Assembly: GCF_004352915.1 (NCBI RefSeq)
Contig: NZ_SJSY01000072.1
Span: 186,001-250,000 of the forward strand
Source: Flavobacterium zhairuonense
Lineage (GTDB): Bacteria > Bacteroidota > Bacteroidia > Flavobacteriales > Flavobacteriaceae
Direction of reading: 5' to 3'
DNA: 64,000 nt
Position numbers and translations under genes: made by a program. The notes below the pieces were generated by a model, which worked only from the letters and a program-made list of their open reading frames with translations, had not been told where the DNA came from and searched no databases. How positions within the stretch are numbered: the first letter of the stretch is position 1; every line of letters begins with the position of its first letter. This document shows, in pieces, positions 53,601 to 62,084 of the stretch.

Positions 53601-56600
53601 TTAGAACGCAAGCTGTATACCAACTGACCATGTTTTAGAATAAGGGAAAGTTCTACCCCATTGTGATTCAGTTTCGTTGATCTCAGGATCGACTGGTAAT
53701 TTGCTGCTTTTCCAAGTAGCTAAGTTCATACCTGAAATATACGGTCTGATTTTATCAATTCCCACTTTTGAAGTAATACTTTTAGGGAAAGTATATCCAA
53801 TGGTTACTGATTTTAAACGTAAATAGGACATGTCTAATAAATAACGTGATTGTGCAACAAAGTTGTTTGATCCAGGAGCATAAGTTCCAAAAGCGTTACC
53901 AGAATGTCCTGGGTATGGATTAGGGAAATAAGCATCTGTATTTTGTGGTGTCCAATAGTCGTTTTGGTTCACATACATAGCATCTGTTCTGTTGTAGAAT
54001 GGTAATACTAAGTCAGAAGTTGTCCAGTACTCACGTTTTCCAACTCCTTGAAAGAAAGCATCAATATCAAATCCGTATAAAGTACCTCCTACACGAGCAC
54101 TATATTGATAACGAGGAGTTGTATTACCAATAACTTTTAAATCTCCAGGATTAGTAGCTGTTCCGTCTCCTCTTGAGATTACTCCGTCACCATTTAAGTC
54201 TTTGTACATTACATCTCCAGCGCCATATTTAAAAGCACCTGTTCTAATGTTTTTGTAATCTACACCATTTACAATTAATCCAGTTGCGTCAATTTGATCT
54301 GTTGATTGGATCAAACGATCTGTTTCTAATCCCCAGATTTCTCCAATTTTTTGACCTGCATAAAAAGAACCTAAAAGTTTAGAAGTGTTGTTCCATTCTG
54401 TTACTTCTGTAGTATTATCATAAAGGGCAAGATCAGTATAAACATTGATGTCTTTATTGATTTGTTTGTTAAAGTTAATCGCTAATTCCCAACCAGTTGT
54501 TCTTAAATTTCCTGAGTTTGTATTGGCAGCAGCCTGACCAAATGAACCTGGAAGCGTTTTACCTGGAGCTAACATTCCTTTAGTATCACGTTGGTAATAA
54601 TCAAAAGTTAAACCTAACATATTAAAGATACGAATATCTATACCAACATCTTGTGAATTTACTTTTTCCCAAGTTAGATTTGGATCAACGTTTGATGGCT
54701 GATTAACAGAAGGCGGTACAGTTGCGCCACTTCCTAACCAAAATGGGTTAGAGTTAGTCATCGTTGGCAAAAAGGCATTTGCAGCAATGTTTTGGTTTCC
54801 GATTGAACCAACAGATCCACGGATTTTCAAATCATTTAACCAGCTTTTTGTGCCTTCCATGAAACCTTCTTCAGAAATTCTATATCCAACAGAAGCAGAA
54901 GGGAAGAATCCCCATTGCTCATCTGTAGGGAATTTTGATGAACCGTCATAACGTGCGTTTAACTCCAGTAAGTATTTTCCTTTGTAATCATAATTCACAC
55001 GTGCAAAAAATCCGGCAATTGCATATCTTGATAAACCTGGATTTAAAATTGCAGTAGAAACAAGAGGTGAAGTAAATTGATCACCAATAGCTAAGTTAAA
55101 TTCTGGTTTGTTTTTATCCAAAAGTGTATTTCTACGAGCATAAGTTCTTTCAAAATCATACCATTCAGAGTTCAAACCTCCTAATAGTTTAAAGTTATGG
55201 TTGTCACCCAATGTTTTGCTGTAATTTCCAAAGATGTTTGCTACATTTCTTGTATAAGAAGATTTAGCTTGTGCAACAAAATCGTTTGCACTTTCCATCA
55301 TTGTTGGTTTTCCAGCAACTAAGTCAGCAGCACTTGTCCACCAATCCCAAAGTGGCACTTGACCACCGTTCATTTTTAGACTTGAGAAGTTGTTGTTGAT
55401 GCTGTATTCTCCAACGATGTTAAAGTCTTTTGTGATTTGAGCAGTAAGCCTTCCGCTTATCCTCATATCATTTGATTTGCTTTCGTTTTGAGTAGCATTT
55501 GCCATATAACCTGGTGCATGTCTGAAGTAAGTACCATTGTAAGTACCGTAAGGGAAATAAGAACCCCAACGCATATAGTATCCAAAATATCCATTTCCAT
55601 CAGTATCAAGACCACTATTGTAGTAGTTGAAAGGAGAGTCGTATTCTTGGAAAGTTCCCAATACTTTAAAATCTCCAGTAAGCCAGCTTGCCAACTGTGT
55701 AGTCATACCAAGGTTAAGATTGAATCTTTGGTTCGTCTCGTTATTGATTTTCATTACACCTTCTTGGTTAGCAAGACCTAACGAAACAATAAATGAACTT
55801 TTTTCACCCAAAGAACCTTGAGCCGATAAATTGTGAAGTGTTTGTACCGCATTCTTTTTCAACATTTCATCATGCGGATTCCAAATTCTGTAGAAATATT
55901 CTTTTCCGCCAATAACGTCAAAATCTTCTCCTAAGATCATATTTTTGTCGTTAGGATTTCTTGTAGCAGCATATTTTTCTTTCCAATTAATGATTCCAGG
56001 CAATAATGTTTTGTAGTTCATACCAAAAGATTCTGGATTTGCATTACCAGCTCTTGCTTGTGCATCAATCATTGCAGGAAGTTCTACAGTAGGATCATTA
56101 AATTGAACCAAAGAAATTGGGTTGCTCCATCCTGTATTGTTGCTGTAAGCGAATCGTACTTTTCCTTTAGCATTTTTACCACTTTTTGTAGTAATTAAGA
56201 TAACTCCAAATGCAGCACGTGCACCATAAATAGAAGCAGAAGCAGCATCTTTAAGTACAGACATCGATTCTACGTCTTCTGAATTTAGCATTGATAAGTC
56301 GCCTGGAACACCGTCAACTAAAATAAGTGGAGATCCTGTAGCTACTCCATTTACAATAGTTCCCGCTCCACGAATATTTACATTTGATCCTTTGCTTATA
56401 TTACCTGAGTTATAAGTAATATTAAGTCCAGGTGTCGTTCCTTGTAAACCTTTTGTGATATCTGTAATAGGAATGCTTCCTAAAGCTTTTTTTACATCTA
56501 CTTTAGCAACAGCACCTGTAAGATTTGCTTTTTTCTGAGAAGAGAATCCCACGACAACTACTTCATCCAATTTTGCAGTAGCTGCAGCAAGAGAAATGTT

Positions 56601-56867
56601 TAGTTTTTGCTGTCCTTCAATTTTTACTACCTGAGTTTCAGATCCCATGTAGCTAAAGCTTAGAGATTGTCCCTGCGCTACACTGATGCTGAAGTTTCCA
56701 TCAAAATCAGTAGTTGTGCCGTGTGTAGTTCCCTGAATCACTACGCTGACTCCCGGTATGGGAAACCCGTCTGCTTTGTTTTTAACAGTTCCAGTAATTG
56801 TTTTTGTTTGCCCAAATGTCACTTGAATGAACAAAACCAACAATGAAATTAGTAATAATTTTTTCAT
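53601..56867 (-). CDS. SusC/RagA family TonB-dependent transporter
   Basis: A 1088-residue outer-membrane importer. After the signal peptide (ending 'VTFGQ') come a carboxypeptidase-regulatory-like domain ('ITGTVKNKADGFPIPGVSVV'), the plug with 'SVLKDAASASIYGARAAFGV' (the SusC signature region), and a 22-strand barrel ending 'WSVGIQLAF'. It is the first gene of the locus. I use the ATG at 56867; the upstream in-frame TTG (56900) overlaps the promoter box. It is likely controlled by the DeoR regulator encoded divergently. Confidence 0.97.
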   Translation of the reverse strand: MKKLLLISLLVLFIQVTFGQTKTITGTVKNKADGFPIPGVSVVIQGTTHGTTTDFDGNFSISVAQGQSLSFSYMGSETQVVKIEGQQKLNISLAAATAKLDEVVVVGFSSQKKANLTGAVAKVDVKKALGSIPITDITKGLQGTTPGLNITYNSGNISKGSNVNIRGAGTIVNGVATGSPLILVDGVPGDLSMLNSEDVESMSVLKDAASASIYGARAAFGVILITTKSGKNAKGKVRFAYSNNTGWSNPISLVQFNDPTVELPAMIDAQARAGNANPESFGMNYKTLLPGIINWKEKYAATRNPNDKNMILGEDFDVIGGKEYFYRIWNPHDEMLKKNAVQTLHNLSAQGSLGEKSSFIVSLGLANQEGVMKINNETNQRFNLNLGMTTQLASWLTGDFKVLGTFQEYDSPFNYYNSGLDTDGNGYFGYYMRWGSYFPYGTYNGTYFRHAPGYMANATQNESKSNDMRISGRLTAQITKDFNIVGEYSINNNFSSLKMNGGQVPLWDWWTSAADLVAGKPTMMESANDFVAQAKSSYTRNVANIFGNYSKTLGDNHNFKLLGGLNSEWYDFERTYARRNTLLDKNKPEFNLAIGDQFTSPLVSTAILNPGLSRYAIAGFFARVNYDYKGKYLLELNARYDGSSKFPTDEQWGFFPSASVGYRISEEGFMEGTKSWLNDLKIRGSVGSIGNQNIAANAFLPTMTNSNPFWLGSGATVPPSVNQPSNVDPNLTWEKVNSQDVGIDIRIFNMLGLTFDYYQRDTKGMLAPGKTLPGSFGQAAANTNSGNLRTTGWELAINFNKQINKDINVYTDLALYDNTTEVTEWNNTSKLLGSFYAGQKIGEIWGLETDRLIQSTDQIDATGLIVNGVDYKNIRTGAFKYGAGDVMYKDLNGDGVISRGDGTATNPGDLKVIGNTTPRYQYSARVGGTLYGFDIDAFFQGVGKREYWTTSDLVLPFYNRTDAMYVNQNDYWTPQNTDAYFPNPYPGHSGNAFGTYAPGSNNFVAQSRYLLDMSYLRLKSVTIGYTFPKSITSKVGIDKIRPYISGMNLATWKSSKLPVDPEINETESQWGRTFPYSKTWSVGIQLAF

Positions 56868-56897
56868 AATAATCTGGTTTTTTTTATGGTTGTTGAG

Positions 56898-56905
56898 CAA
56901 ATATA
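56898..56905 (-). promoter_or_regulatory. -7 box of the susCD locus
   Basis: The minus strand reads TATATTTG followed by C, an exact TAnnTTTGc match 31 nt upstream of the susC ATG. The predicted leader is about 24 nt. Confidence 0.65.
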
Positions 56906-56957
56906 TCTATTTATTGCATACAATTGCATTTTTTTGTCATTTTTTTCTAAAATTAAC

Positions 56958-56980
56958 TTAAATAACGCAAAATAACGCAA
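56958..56980. promoter_or_regulatory. Putative DeoR operator, susC/deoR spacer
   Basis: Two direct copies of AATAACGCAA (56961-56970, 56971-56980) occur here. The 23-nt stretch matches 57923-57945, before the D-lactate dehydrogenase gene, at 21 positions. An inverted half-site GCGTTAATAATT lies at 57003-57014. The site lies between the divergent susC and deoR promoters. Confidence 0.6.
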
Positions 56981-57082
56981 ATTATAATGTTTTAATTAGG
57001 CTGCGTTAATAATTAAAATCTTTTAATTTGCGGAATGTTGCATATTCAATTTGTGTTTTTTACTATAAATTGAAATAATTGA

Positions 57083-57090
57083 TATATTTG
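57083..57090 (+). promoter_or_regulatory. -7 box of the DeoR gene
   Basis: TATATTTG followed by C lies 26 nt before the ATG at 57116. It is identical in sequence to the boxes of susC and of the D-lactate dehydrogenase gene. Confidence 0.6.
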
Positions 57091-57115
57091 CTCTGAATTT
57101 TAACTTTTTAAGAAT

Positions 57116-57865
57116 ATGCTGAAAGCCGAAAGACATCAATATATAATGACTAAGCTTATTGAGGACCAAAAGGTTGTCACGACAGATTTAGCGTTGGCTC
57201 TAGATTTGTCTGAAGACACTATTCGTCGAGATTTGAACGAATTAGACAGTAAAAAGATGTTAGAAAAAGTGTATGGCGGGGCAGTTCAGGTTTCTGAAAA
57301 ATCGGCTAATATATTTGATATTTATATTTCGGAAGAAGAGCAAAAAAAGCAAATCGTCACAAAAGCATTGTCTTTACTTAGTGATGATCAAGTTATTATA
57401 ATGAGTGGTGGAAGCACCAATTTGGTTTTTGCAAAGTTAATTCCTGCCGATTTAAAAGCGACAATTTATACTTATAGTCTTCCAATTGCGATGCAATTGT
57501 CACAGCATCCAAACATTGATTTGATCTTTATTGGCGGAAAAATGCAAAAAAACGCAATGGTAACAATTGGTATGGATGTGATTCAGGTTGTCTCTAAAAT
57601 CAAAGCTGATATTTGTTTCATTGGCGCCAGCAGCATCAATATAAAACAAGGTTTGACTGAAATTGGGTATGAAATCTCCATTGTCAAAAAAGCAATGATT
57701 GAGGCTTCAGACAAGGTGGTTTCAATGTTTTCTTCGGATAAATTGGATACAAAAATGCCTCATGGTGTTTGTGAACTTACTAAATTAGATACAATTGTAA
57801 CCGATTTAGATCCAAATGACGACAAATTGGAAGAATATCGAAAATCTGGTGTACTTATCCTATAA
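57116..57865 (+). CDS. DeoR/GlpR family transcriptional regulator
   Basis: A 249-residue regulator. The N-terminal winged HTH reads 'RHQYIMTKLIEDQKVVTTDL', 'LALDLSEDTIRRDLNELDSK' and the typical 'LEKVYGGAVQ'. The C-terminal DeoRC sugar-phosphate sensor domain has 'IIMSGGSTNLVFAKLIP' and 'DICFIGASSINIKQGLTE'. DeoR-family members usually repress sugar-use genes and are released by a phosphorylated sugar, here perhaps GlcNAc-6-phosphate or MurNAc-6-phosphate (inference). It lies divergent from susC and upstream of the D-lactate dehydrogenase. Confidence 0.93.
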   Translation: MLKAERHQYIMTKLIEDQKVVTTDLALALDLSEDTIRRDLNELDSKKMLEKVYGGAVQVSEKSANIFDIYISEEEQKKQIVTKALSLLSDDQVIIMSGGSTNLVFAKLIPADLKATIYTYSLPIAMQLSQHPNIDLIFIGGKMQKNAMVTIGMDVIQVVSKIKADICFIGASSINIKQGLTEIGYEISIVKKAMIEASDKVVSMFSSDKLDTKMPHGVCELTKLDTIVTDLDPNDDKLEEYRKSGVLIL

Positions 57866-57922
57866 TTTATTGTTTGGGAAAACCAAAACTGCATGTTTTT
57901 GCGTTTTTTAAAATTTATTTTG

Positions 57923-57945
57923 TTAAATAACGCAAAATAATGTAA
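57923..57945. promoter_or_regulatory. Putative DeoR operator before the D-lactate dehydrogenase gene
   Basis: The sequence TTAAATAACGCAAAATAA is identical to that at 56958-56975, and the next five nt differ at two positions. It ends 20 nt before the -7 box at 57965. An inverted half-site TTGCGTT lies at 57899-57905. The position is suitable for control of the downstream promoter. Confidence 0.6.
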
Positions 57946-57964
57946 TGTTTCTCTTTTTTGTACA

Positions 57965-57972
57965 TATATTTG
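57965..57972 (+). promoter_or_regulatory. -7 box of the D-lactate dehydrogenase gene
   Basis: TATATTTG matches TAnnTTTG and gives a leader of about 165 nt before the ATG at 58147. No -33 element is evident. A regulatory leader is possible, but I see no recognisable riboswitch. Confidence 0.5.
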
Positions 57973-58146
57973 TTAAAGCTAAGCCTTTGACAAAATATAT
58001 GAATATTGTAATTTCATCATTTTACGGTCTATTGGCAGGCTAAATATTGATTTCAATACGATTTATATGCTATTTAAACAGTATAAGTTGTTTTAAAATG
58101 GATCTCAATATTGTAATAAACAACCAAAAGCAATAGAACCATTAAA

Positions 58147-61062
58147 ATGCCCAATTCTCAACAATTAAACGAGCTGTCTGCTTCATTGGAAGGAAATCTT
58201 TTTTATGATGAACTTCATAAAAAAATATATTCGACAGATGCTTCTGCTTACAGAATTACGCCAGTTGCCGTAGCAATTCCGAAAACAGAAGATGATATCG
58301 TTAAGATTATTCGTTTCGCATCCCAAAATAAAATTTCAATAACACCAAGAACAGCAGGAACGTCTTTAGCTGGACAAACTGTTGGAAGCGGCATAATTGT
58401 AGATGTTTCAAAGCATTTTGCTAAAATTGTTTATTTTGATGCCGAAAAGAAAACCGTAACGGTTCAGCCAGGAGTCATTCGCGACGAATTGAATTTGTTT
58501 TTAAAACCGCACGGATTATTTTTTGCGCCAACAACATCGACTACTAATAGATGTATGATTGGCGGAATGGTGGGAAATAATTCTTCAGGAACAACCTCGA
58601 TCCGTTATGGCGTTACCAGAGATAAAATTGTAGAAATAAAAGCAGTTTTAAGCGACGGAACTCTTGCTGCATTTAAGGATTTAACTTCTGAGGAATTTAT
58701 TGAGAAAACAAAAGGCGATTCTTTAGAAAGCAAAATTTATGACTCGATTTACAAAGAGCTTTCGAATAAAGAAAATCAGGAAGAGATTTTAAAAGAGTTT
58801 CCAAAACCAGAAATTCATCGAAGAAATACGGGTTATGCGATTGATGCTTTGTTGAAATCGGAACTTTTTTCGGGAACAGAAAATACCATTAATTTAGGAA
58901 AACTGCTTTGCGGGAGCGAAGGAACTTTGGCATTTACAACAGAAGTTACTTTAAAAGTTGACGATCTTCCTCCAACAAACAATATTATGGTCGTGGCGCA
59001 TTTTCATACGATTCAAGAAAGTCTTGAAGCTGTTGTTGTTGCCATGAAACATCATTTGTATACTTGCGAAATGATGGACGACACAATTTTAGATTGTACC
59101 AAAACGAATAGGGAACAAGCTAAAAATAGATTTTTTATTGTGGGCGAACCTAAAGCGGTTATCATGCTCGAAGTAGGTTCTCATATTAGTATAGAAGATG
59201 CCGAATTGCAAGCCAATGCTTTGATTAAAGATCTTGAAGCCAATGGTTTTGGATATGCGCTTCCAAAAATTTACGGAGAAGATATCGAAAAGGTAAATGA
59301 GGTAAGAAAAGCAGGTCTCGGACTTTTAGGAAGTATTGTGGGAGACGACAAAGCGGCCGATTCGATTGAAGATACCGCAGTTGAATTAAGCGATTTGCCA
59401 AATTACATTGCCGATTTTGCCGCCATGATGGAAAGCCATGGACAAAGTGCAATTTATTATGCGCATGCTGGAGCGGGAGAGTTGCATTTGCGTCCGAAGA
59501 TAAATTTAAAAACAGAAGAAGGTTTACACCAGTTTAGAAATTTATCTACTGAAGTAGCGCATTTGGTAAAAAAATACAGGGGTTCATTAAGCGGTGAGCA
59601 TGGCGATGGAATTTTGCGCGGAGAGTTTCTGCCGTTTATGATTGGCGATAAAAACTATGAATTGCTGAAAAGAATAAAAAAAGCTTTTGATCCTGATACA
59701 ATATTGAATGTTGGGAAAATTGTAAATGCTTCTAAAATGGATGAAAATCTTCGTTTTGAAGCAGGAAGAGTAGAACCAGATATTAAAACCATTCAAGATT
59801 TTTCAGATAGTTTAGGGATTTTGCGTGCCGCTGAAAAATGCAACGGATCTGGAGATTGCCGAAAAATGCCATCGGCAGGGGGAACTCTTTGTCCGAGTTA
59901 TCGTGCGACAAGAAACGAAAAAGATACCACGCGCGCACGTGCCAACGCTTTACGCGAATATCTGACGCATTCTGAAAAAGAAAATAAATTCGATCACGAA
60001 GAATTATATAAAGTATTCGAATTGTGTGTGAGCTGTAAAGCCTGCGCAAGCGAATGCCCGAGTAATGTGGATGTAGCAACTTTAAAAGCCGAATTTTTAT
60101 ACCAATATCAAAAAGCAAACGGTTTTTCTTTCCGAAATAAAATATTCGCTTTTAATTCAAAATTGAATGAATTCGGAAGTATAGTGCCGTCAATAACCAA
60201 TTGGGTTTCCAATCTTTCATTCGTTAAAAAAAGAATGGGAATCGCGCCTGAAAGACAAGTTCCGTTATTGGCTCCAAAAACTTTTAGGAAATGGTATCAA
60301 GCGAATAAAAAGCTTTACGAGTCCAACTCTTTTGAAAACGGAAGCGTTTATCTTTTTTGTGATGAATTCACTAATTATTATGATGTTTCGGTAGGAATTG
60401 ATGCTTTCGAATTATTGACGAAATTAGGTTATAACGTAATTGTAATCGATCATGAAGAAAGCGGAAGAGCTTTTATTTCCAAAGGTTTTCTAGAAGAAGC
60501 GCAGGAAATTGCAAATAAAAACATCACTATTTTTAAAAATATAATTTCTGAAAATACGCCTTTAATTGGTCTTGAACCTTCGGCGATTTTGACTTTTAGA
60601 GATGAATATCTTCGATTGGCTGGAGATAAAGAAAATGCCGAAAAAGTAGCAAAAAATACTTTTACAGTTGAAGAGTTTTTCAAAAGAGAAATTTCAAACG
60701 GAAAAATTCACGCGGGACAATTTTCTGAAAAAGAGAAAAGCATAAAGATTCACGGACATTGTCACCAAAAATCATTGAGCAGTGTTGAAGCTTCTTTTGC
60801 GATGCTAAATGTTCCAAAAAATAATACGGTTACGATTTACAATTCGGGTTGTTGTGGAATGGCCGGCTCATTTGGATATGAAAAAGAGCATTACGAAATC
60901 AGTATGCAGATGGGAGAAGATACTTTGTTTCCAAAAATTAGAGCAACAGAAGTGACAACGGAAATTGCAGCTGCTGGAACAAGTTGCCGTCATCAAATTT
61001 TTGACGGAACTAGCAGAAAAGCAATGCACCCGGTAACTATTTTGAAAGATTGCCTAAAATAG
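58147..61062 (+). CDS. FAD/Fe-S D-lactate dehydrogenase-type oxidoreductase
   Basis: A 971-residue fusion. The N-terminal ~550 residues are a GlcD/Dld-type FAD domain ('ITPRTAGTSLAGQTVGSGII', 'GGMVGNNSSGTTSIRYG', 'LSGEHGDGILRGEFLP'). The C-terminal half has a 4Fe-4S dicluster ('CNGSGDCRKMPSAGGTLCPS', 'CVSCKACASECPSNVD') and CCG domains ('HGHCHQKSL', 'NSGCCGMAGSFGYE'). Such proteins oxidise D-lactate or related 2-hydroxy acids at the inner membrane and pass electrons to quinone. Next to a MurQ locus, D-lactate released from MurNAc is the obvious substrate, supported by the shared operator-like sequence. Glycolate or D-2-hydroxyglutarate oxidation is an alternative. The esterase gene follows after 19 nt. 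Confidence 0.9.
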   Translation: MPNSQQLNELSASLEGNLFYDELHKKIYSTDASAYRITPVAVAIPKTEDDIVKIIRFASQNKISITPRTAGTSLAGQTVGSGIIVDVSKHFAKIVYFDAEKKTVTVQPGVIRDELNLFLKPHGLFFAPTTSTTNRCMIGGMVGNNSSGTTSIRYGVTRDKIVEIKAVLSDGTLAAFKDLTSEEFIEKTKGDSLESKIYDSIYKELSNKENQEEILKEFPKPEIHRRNTGYAIDALLKSELFSGTENTINLGKLLCGSEGTLAFTTEVTLKVDDLPPTNNIMVVAHFHTIQESLEAVVVAMKHHLYTCEMMDDTILDCTKTNREQAKNRFFIVGEPKAVIMLEVGSHISIEDAELQANALIKDLEANGFGYALPKIYGEDIEKVNEVRKAGLGLLGSIVGDDKAADSIEDTAVELSDLPNYIADFAAMMESHGQSAIYYAHAGAGELHLRPKINLKTEEGLHQFRNLSTEVAHLVKKYRGSLSGEHGDGILRGEFLPFMIGDKNYELLKRIKKAFDPDTILNVGKIVNASKMDENLRFEAGRVEPDIKTIQDFSDSLGILRAAEKCNGSGDCRKMPSAGGTLCPSYRATRNEKDTTRARANALREYLTHSEKENKFDHEELYKVFELCVSCKACASECPSNVDVATLKAEFLYQYQKANGFSFRNKIFAFNSKLNEFGSIVPSITNWVSNLSFVKKRMGIAPERQVPLLAPKTFRKWYQANKKLYESNSFENGSVYLFCDEFTNYYDVSVGIDAFELLTKLGYNVIVIDHEESGRAFISKGFLEEAQEIANKNITIFKNIISENTPLIGLEPSAILTFRDEYLRLAGDKENAEKVAKNTFTVEEFFKREISNGKIHAGQFSEKEKSIKIHGHCHQKSLSSVEASFAMLNVPKNNTVTIYNSGCCGMAGSFGYEKEHYEISMQMGEDTLFPKIRATEVTTEIAAAGTSCRHQIFDGTSRKAMHPVTILKDCLK

Positions 61063-61081
61063 CTTTTAAAGAACATCAGTT

Positions 61082-61909
61082 ATGAAAAAATCAATTTGCA
61101 CAATCTTCTTGCTGTTTCTAGTTTTTACAGCGCAAGCTTCGAAAGTCGATACTTTACAGGTTTTTAGTGCTTCGATGCAGAAAAACATCAAAACTTGTGT
61201 TGTAGTTCCTGACAATTATAAAAAGAGCAAAAAGGCTTTTCCGGTAATTTATTTGCTTCACGGACACAGCGGTAATTATGCGTCATGGGTAAAAGGTTTT
61301 AAGGAACTTGGAAAACAAGTAGATCAATACGGTTTTATTGTAGTTTGTGCTGACGGAAATTATTCAAGCTGGTATTTTGACAGCCCAATTGATCCGAGTT
61401 TTAAATATGAAACTTATGTTGTGAACGAGCTAGTTCCGTTTATTGATAAAAAATACAAAACCATTGCTGATCGAACAGGAAGAGCGATTTCAGGCTTGAG
61501 CATGGGCGGTCATGGCGCTTTGTATTTGTCGTTCAGACATCAAGATGTATTTGGTGCAGCGGGAAGTATGAGCGGAGGAGTAGATATTCGCCCATTTCCC
61601 GACAAATGGGACATCAAAAAACGACTAGGATCAATTGCTGAGTTTCCTGAAAATTGGAATCAAAACACGGTTACCAATATGCTCGATTTGGTAAAAGACA
61701 ACAAATTAAAATTGATTATTGATTGCGGTGTTGACGATTTTTTCATGACCGTAAACAGAGAGCTTCACGCAAAAATGTTGGCTCTAAAAATAAATCACGA
61801 TTATATTGAGCGCCCAGGAGAACATAATCTTAAATACTGGGAGAATTCTTTAAAATATCAACTTTTGTTTTTTCATGATTTCTTCAATGAAAATGTAAAA
61901 ACAAAGTAA
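61082..61909 (+). CDS. Secreted alpha/beta-hydrolase esterase (CE1/esterase D-like)
   Basis: A 275-residue exported esterase (signal 'MKKSICTIFLLFLVFTAQA'). It has 'PVIYLLHGHSGNYASWVKGF' (oxyanion region), the nucleophile elbow 'AISGLSMGGHGALYLS' (Ser140), a likely acid in 'IIDCGVDDFF' and the His in 'ERPGEHNLKYW'. It resembles CE1 carbohydrate esterases and S-formylglutathione-hydrolase-like enzymes. It lies 19 nt after the D-lactate dehydrogenase gene and probably shares its promoter. De-O-acetylation of wall sugars is possible but unproven. A terminator follows. Confidence 0.88.
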   Translation: MKKSICTIFLLFLVFTAQASKVDTLQVFSASMQKNIKTCVVVPDNYKKSKKAFPVIYLLHGHSGNYASWVKGFKELGKQVDQYGFIVVCADGNYSSWYFDSPIDPSFKYETYVVNELVPFIDKKYKTIADRTGRAISGLSMGGHGALYLSFRHQDVFGAAGSMSGGVDIRPFPDKWDIKKRLGSIAEFPENWNQNTVTNMLDLVKDNKLKLIIDCGVDDFFMTVNRELHAKMLALKINHDYIERPGEHNLKYWENSLKYQLLFFHDFFNENVKTK

Positions 61910-61968
61910 TCATAAAGTGTATTTTAATTCTCACACATGATTGAAATACACAAATTTTGGTTGGTTAT

Positions 61969-61997
61969 CCTAACAGGTTTTTGTCAAACCTGTTAGG
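61969..61997 (+). terminator. Terminator after the esterase gene
   Basis: A perfect 12-bp stem (CCTAACAGGTTT/AAACCTGTTAGG) with loop TTGTC is followed by seven T. It ends the dehydrogenase-esterase unit. Confidence 0.93.
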
Positions 61998-62084
61998 TTT
62001 TTTTGGTCAACTCTGCTGAATCATATTCTATTCCAAAATAGGAATATTTAAAATAAATTATTGCTAATAAACTAAAAACAAACC

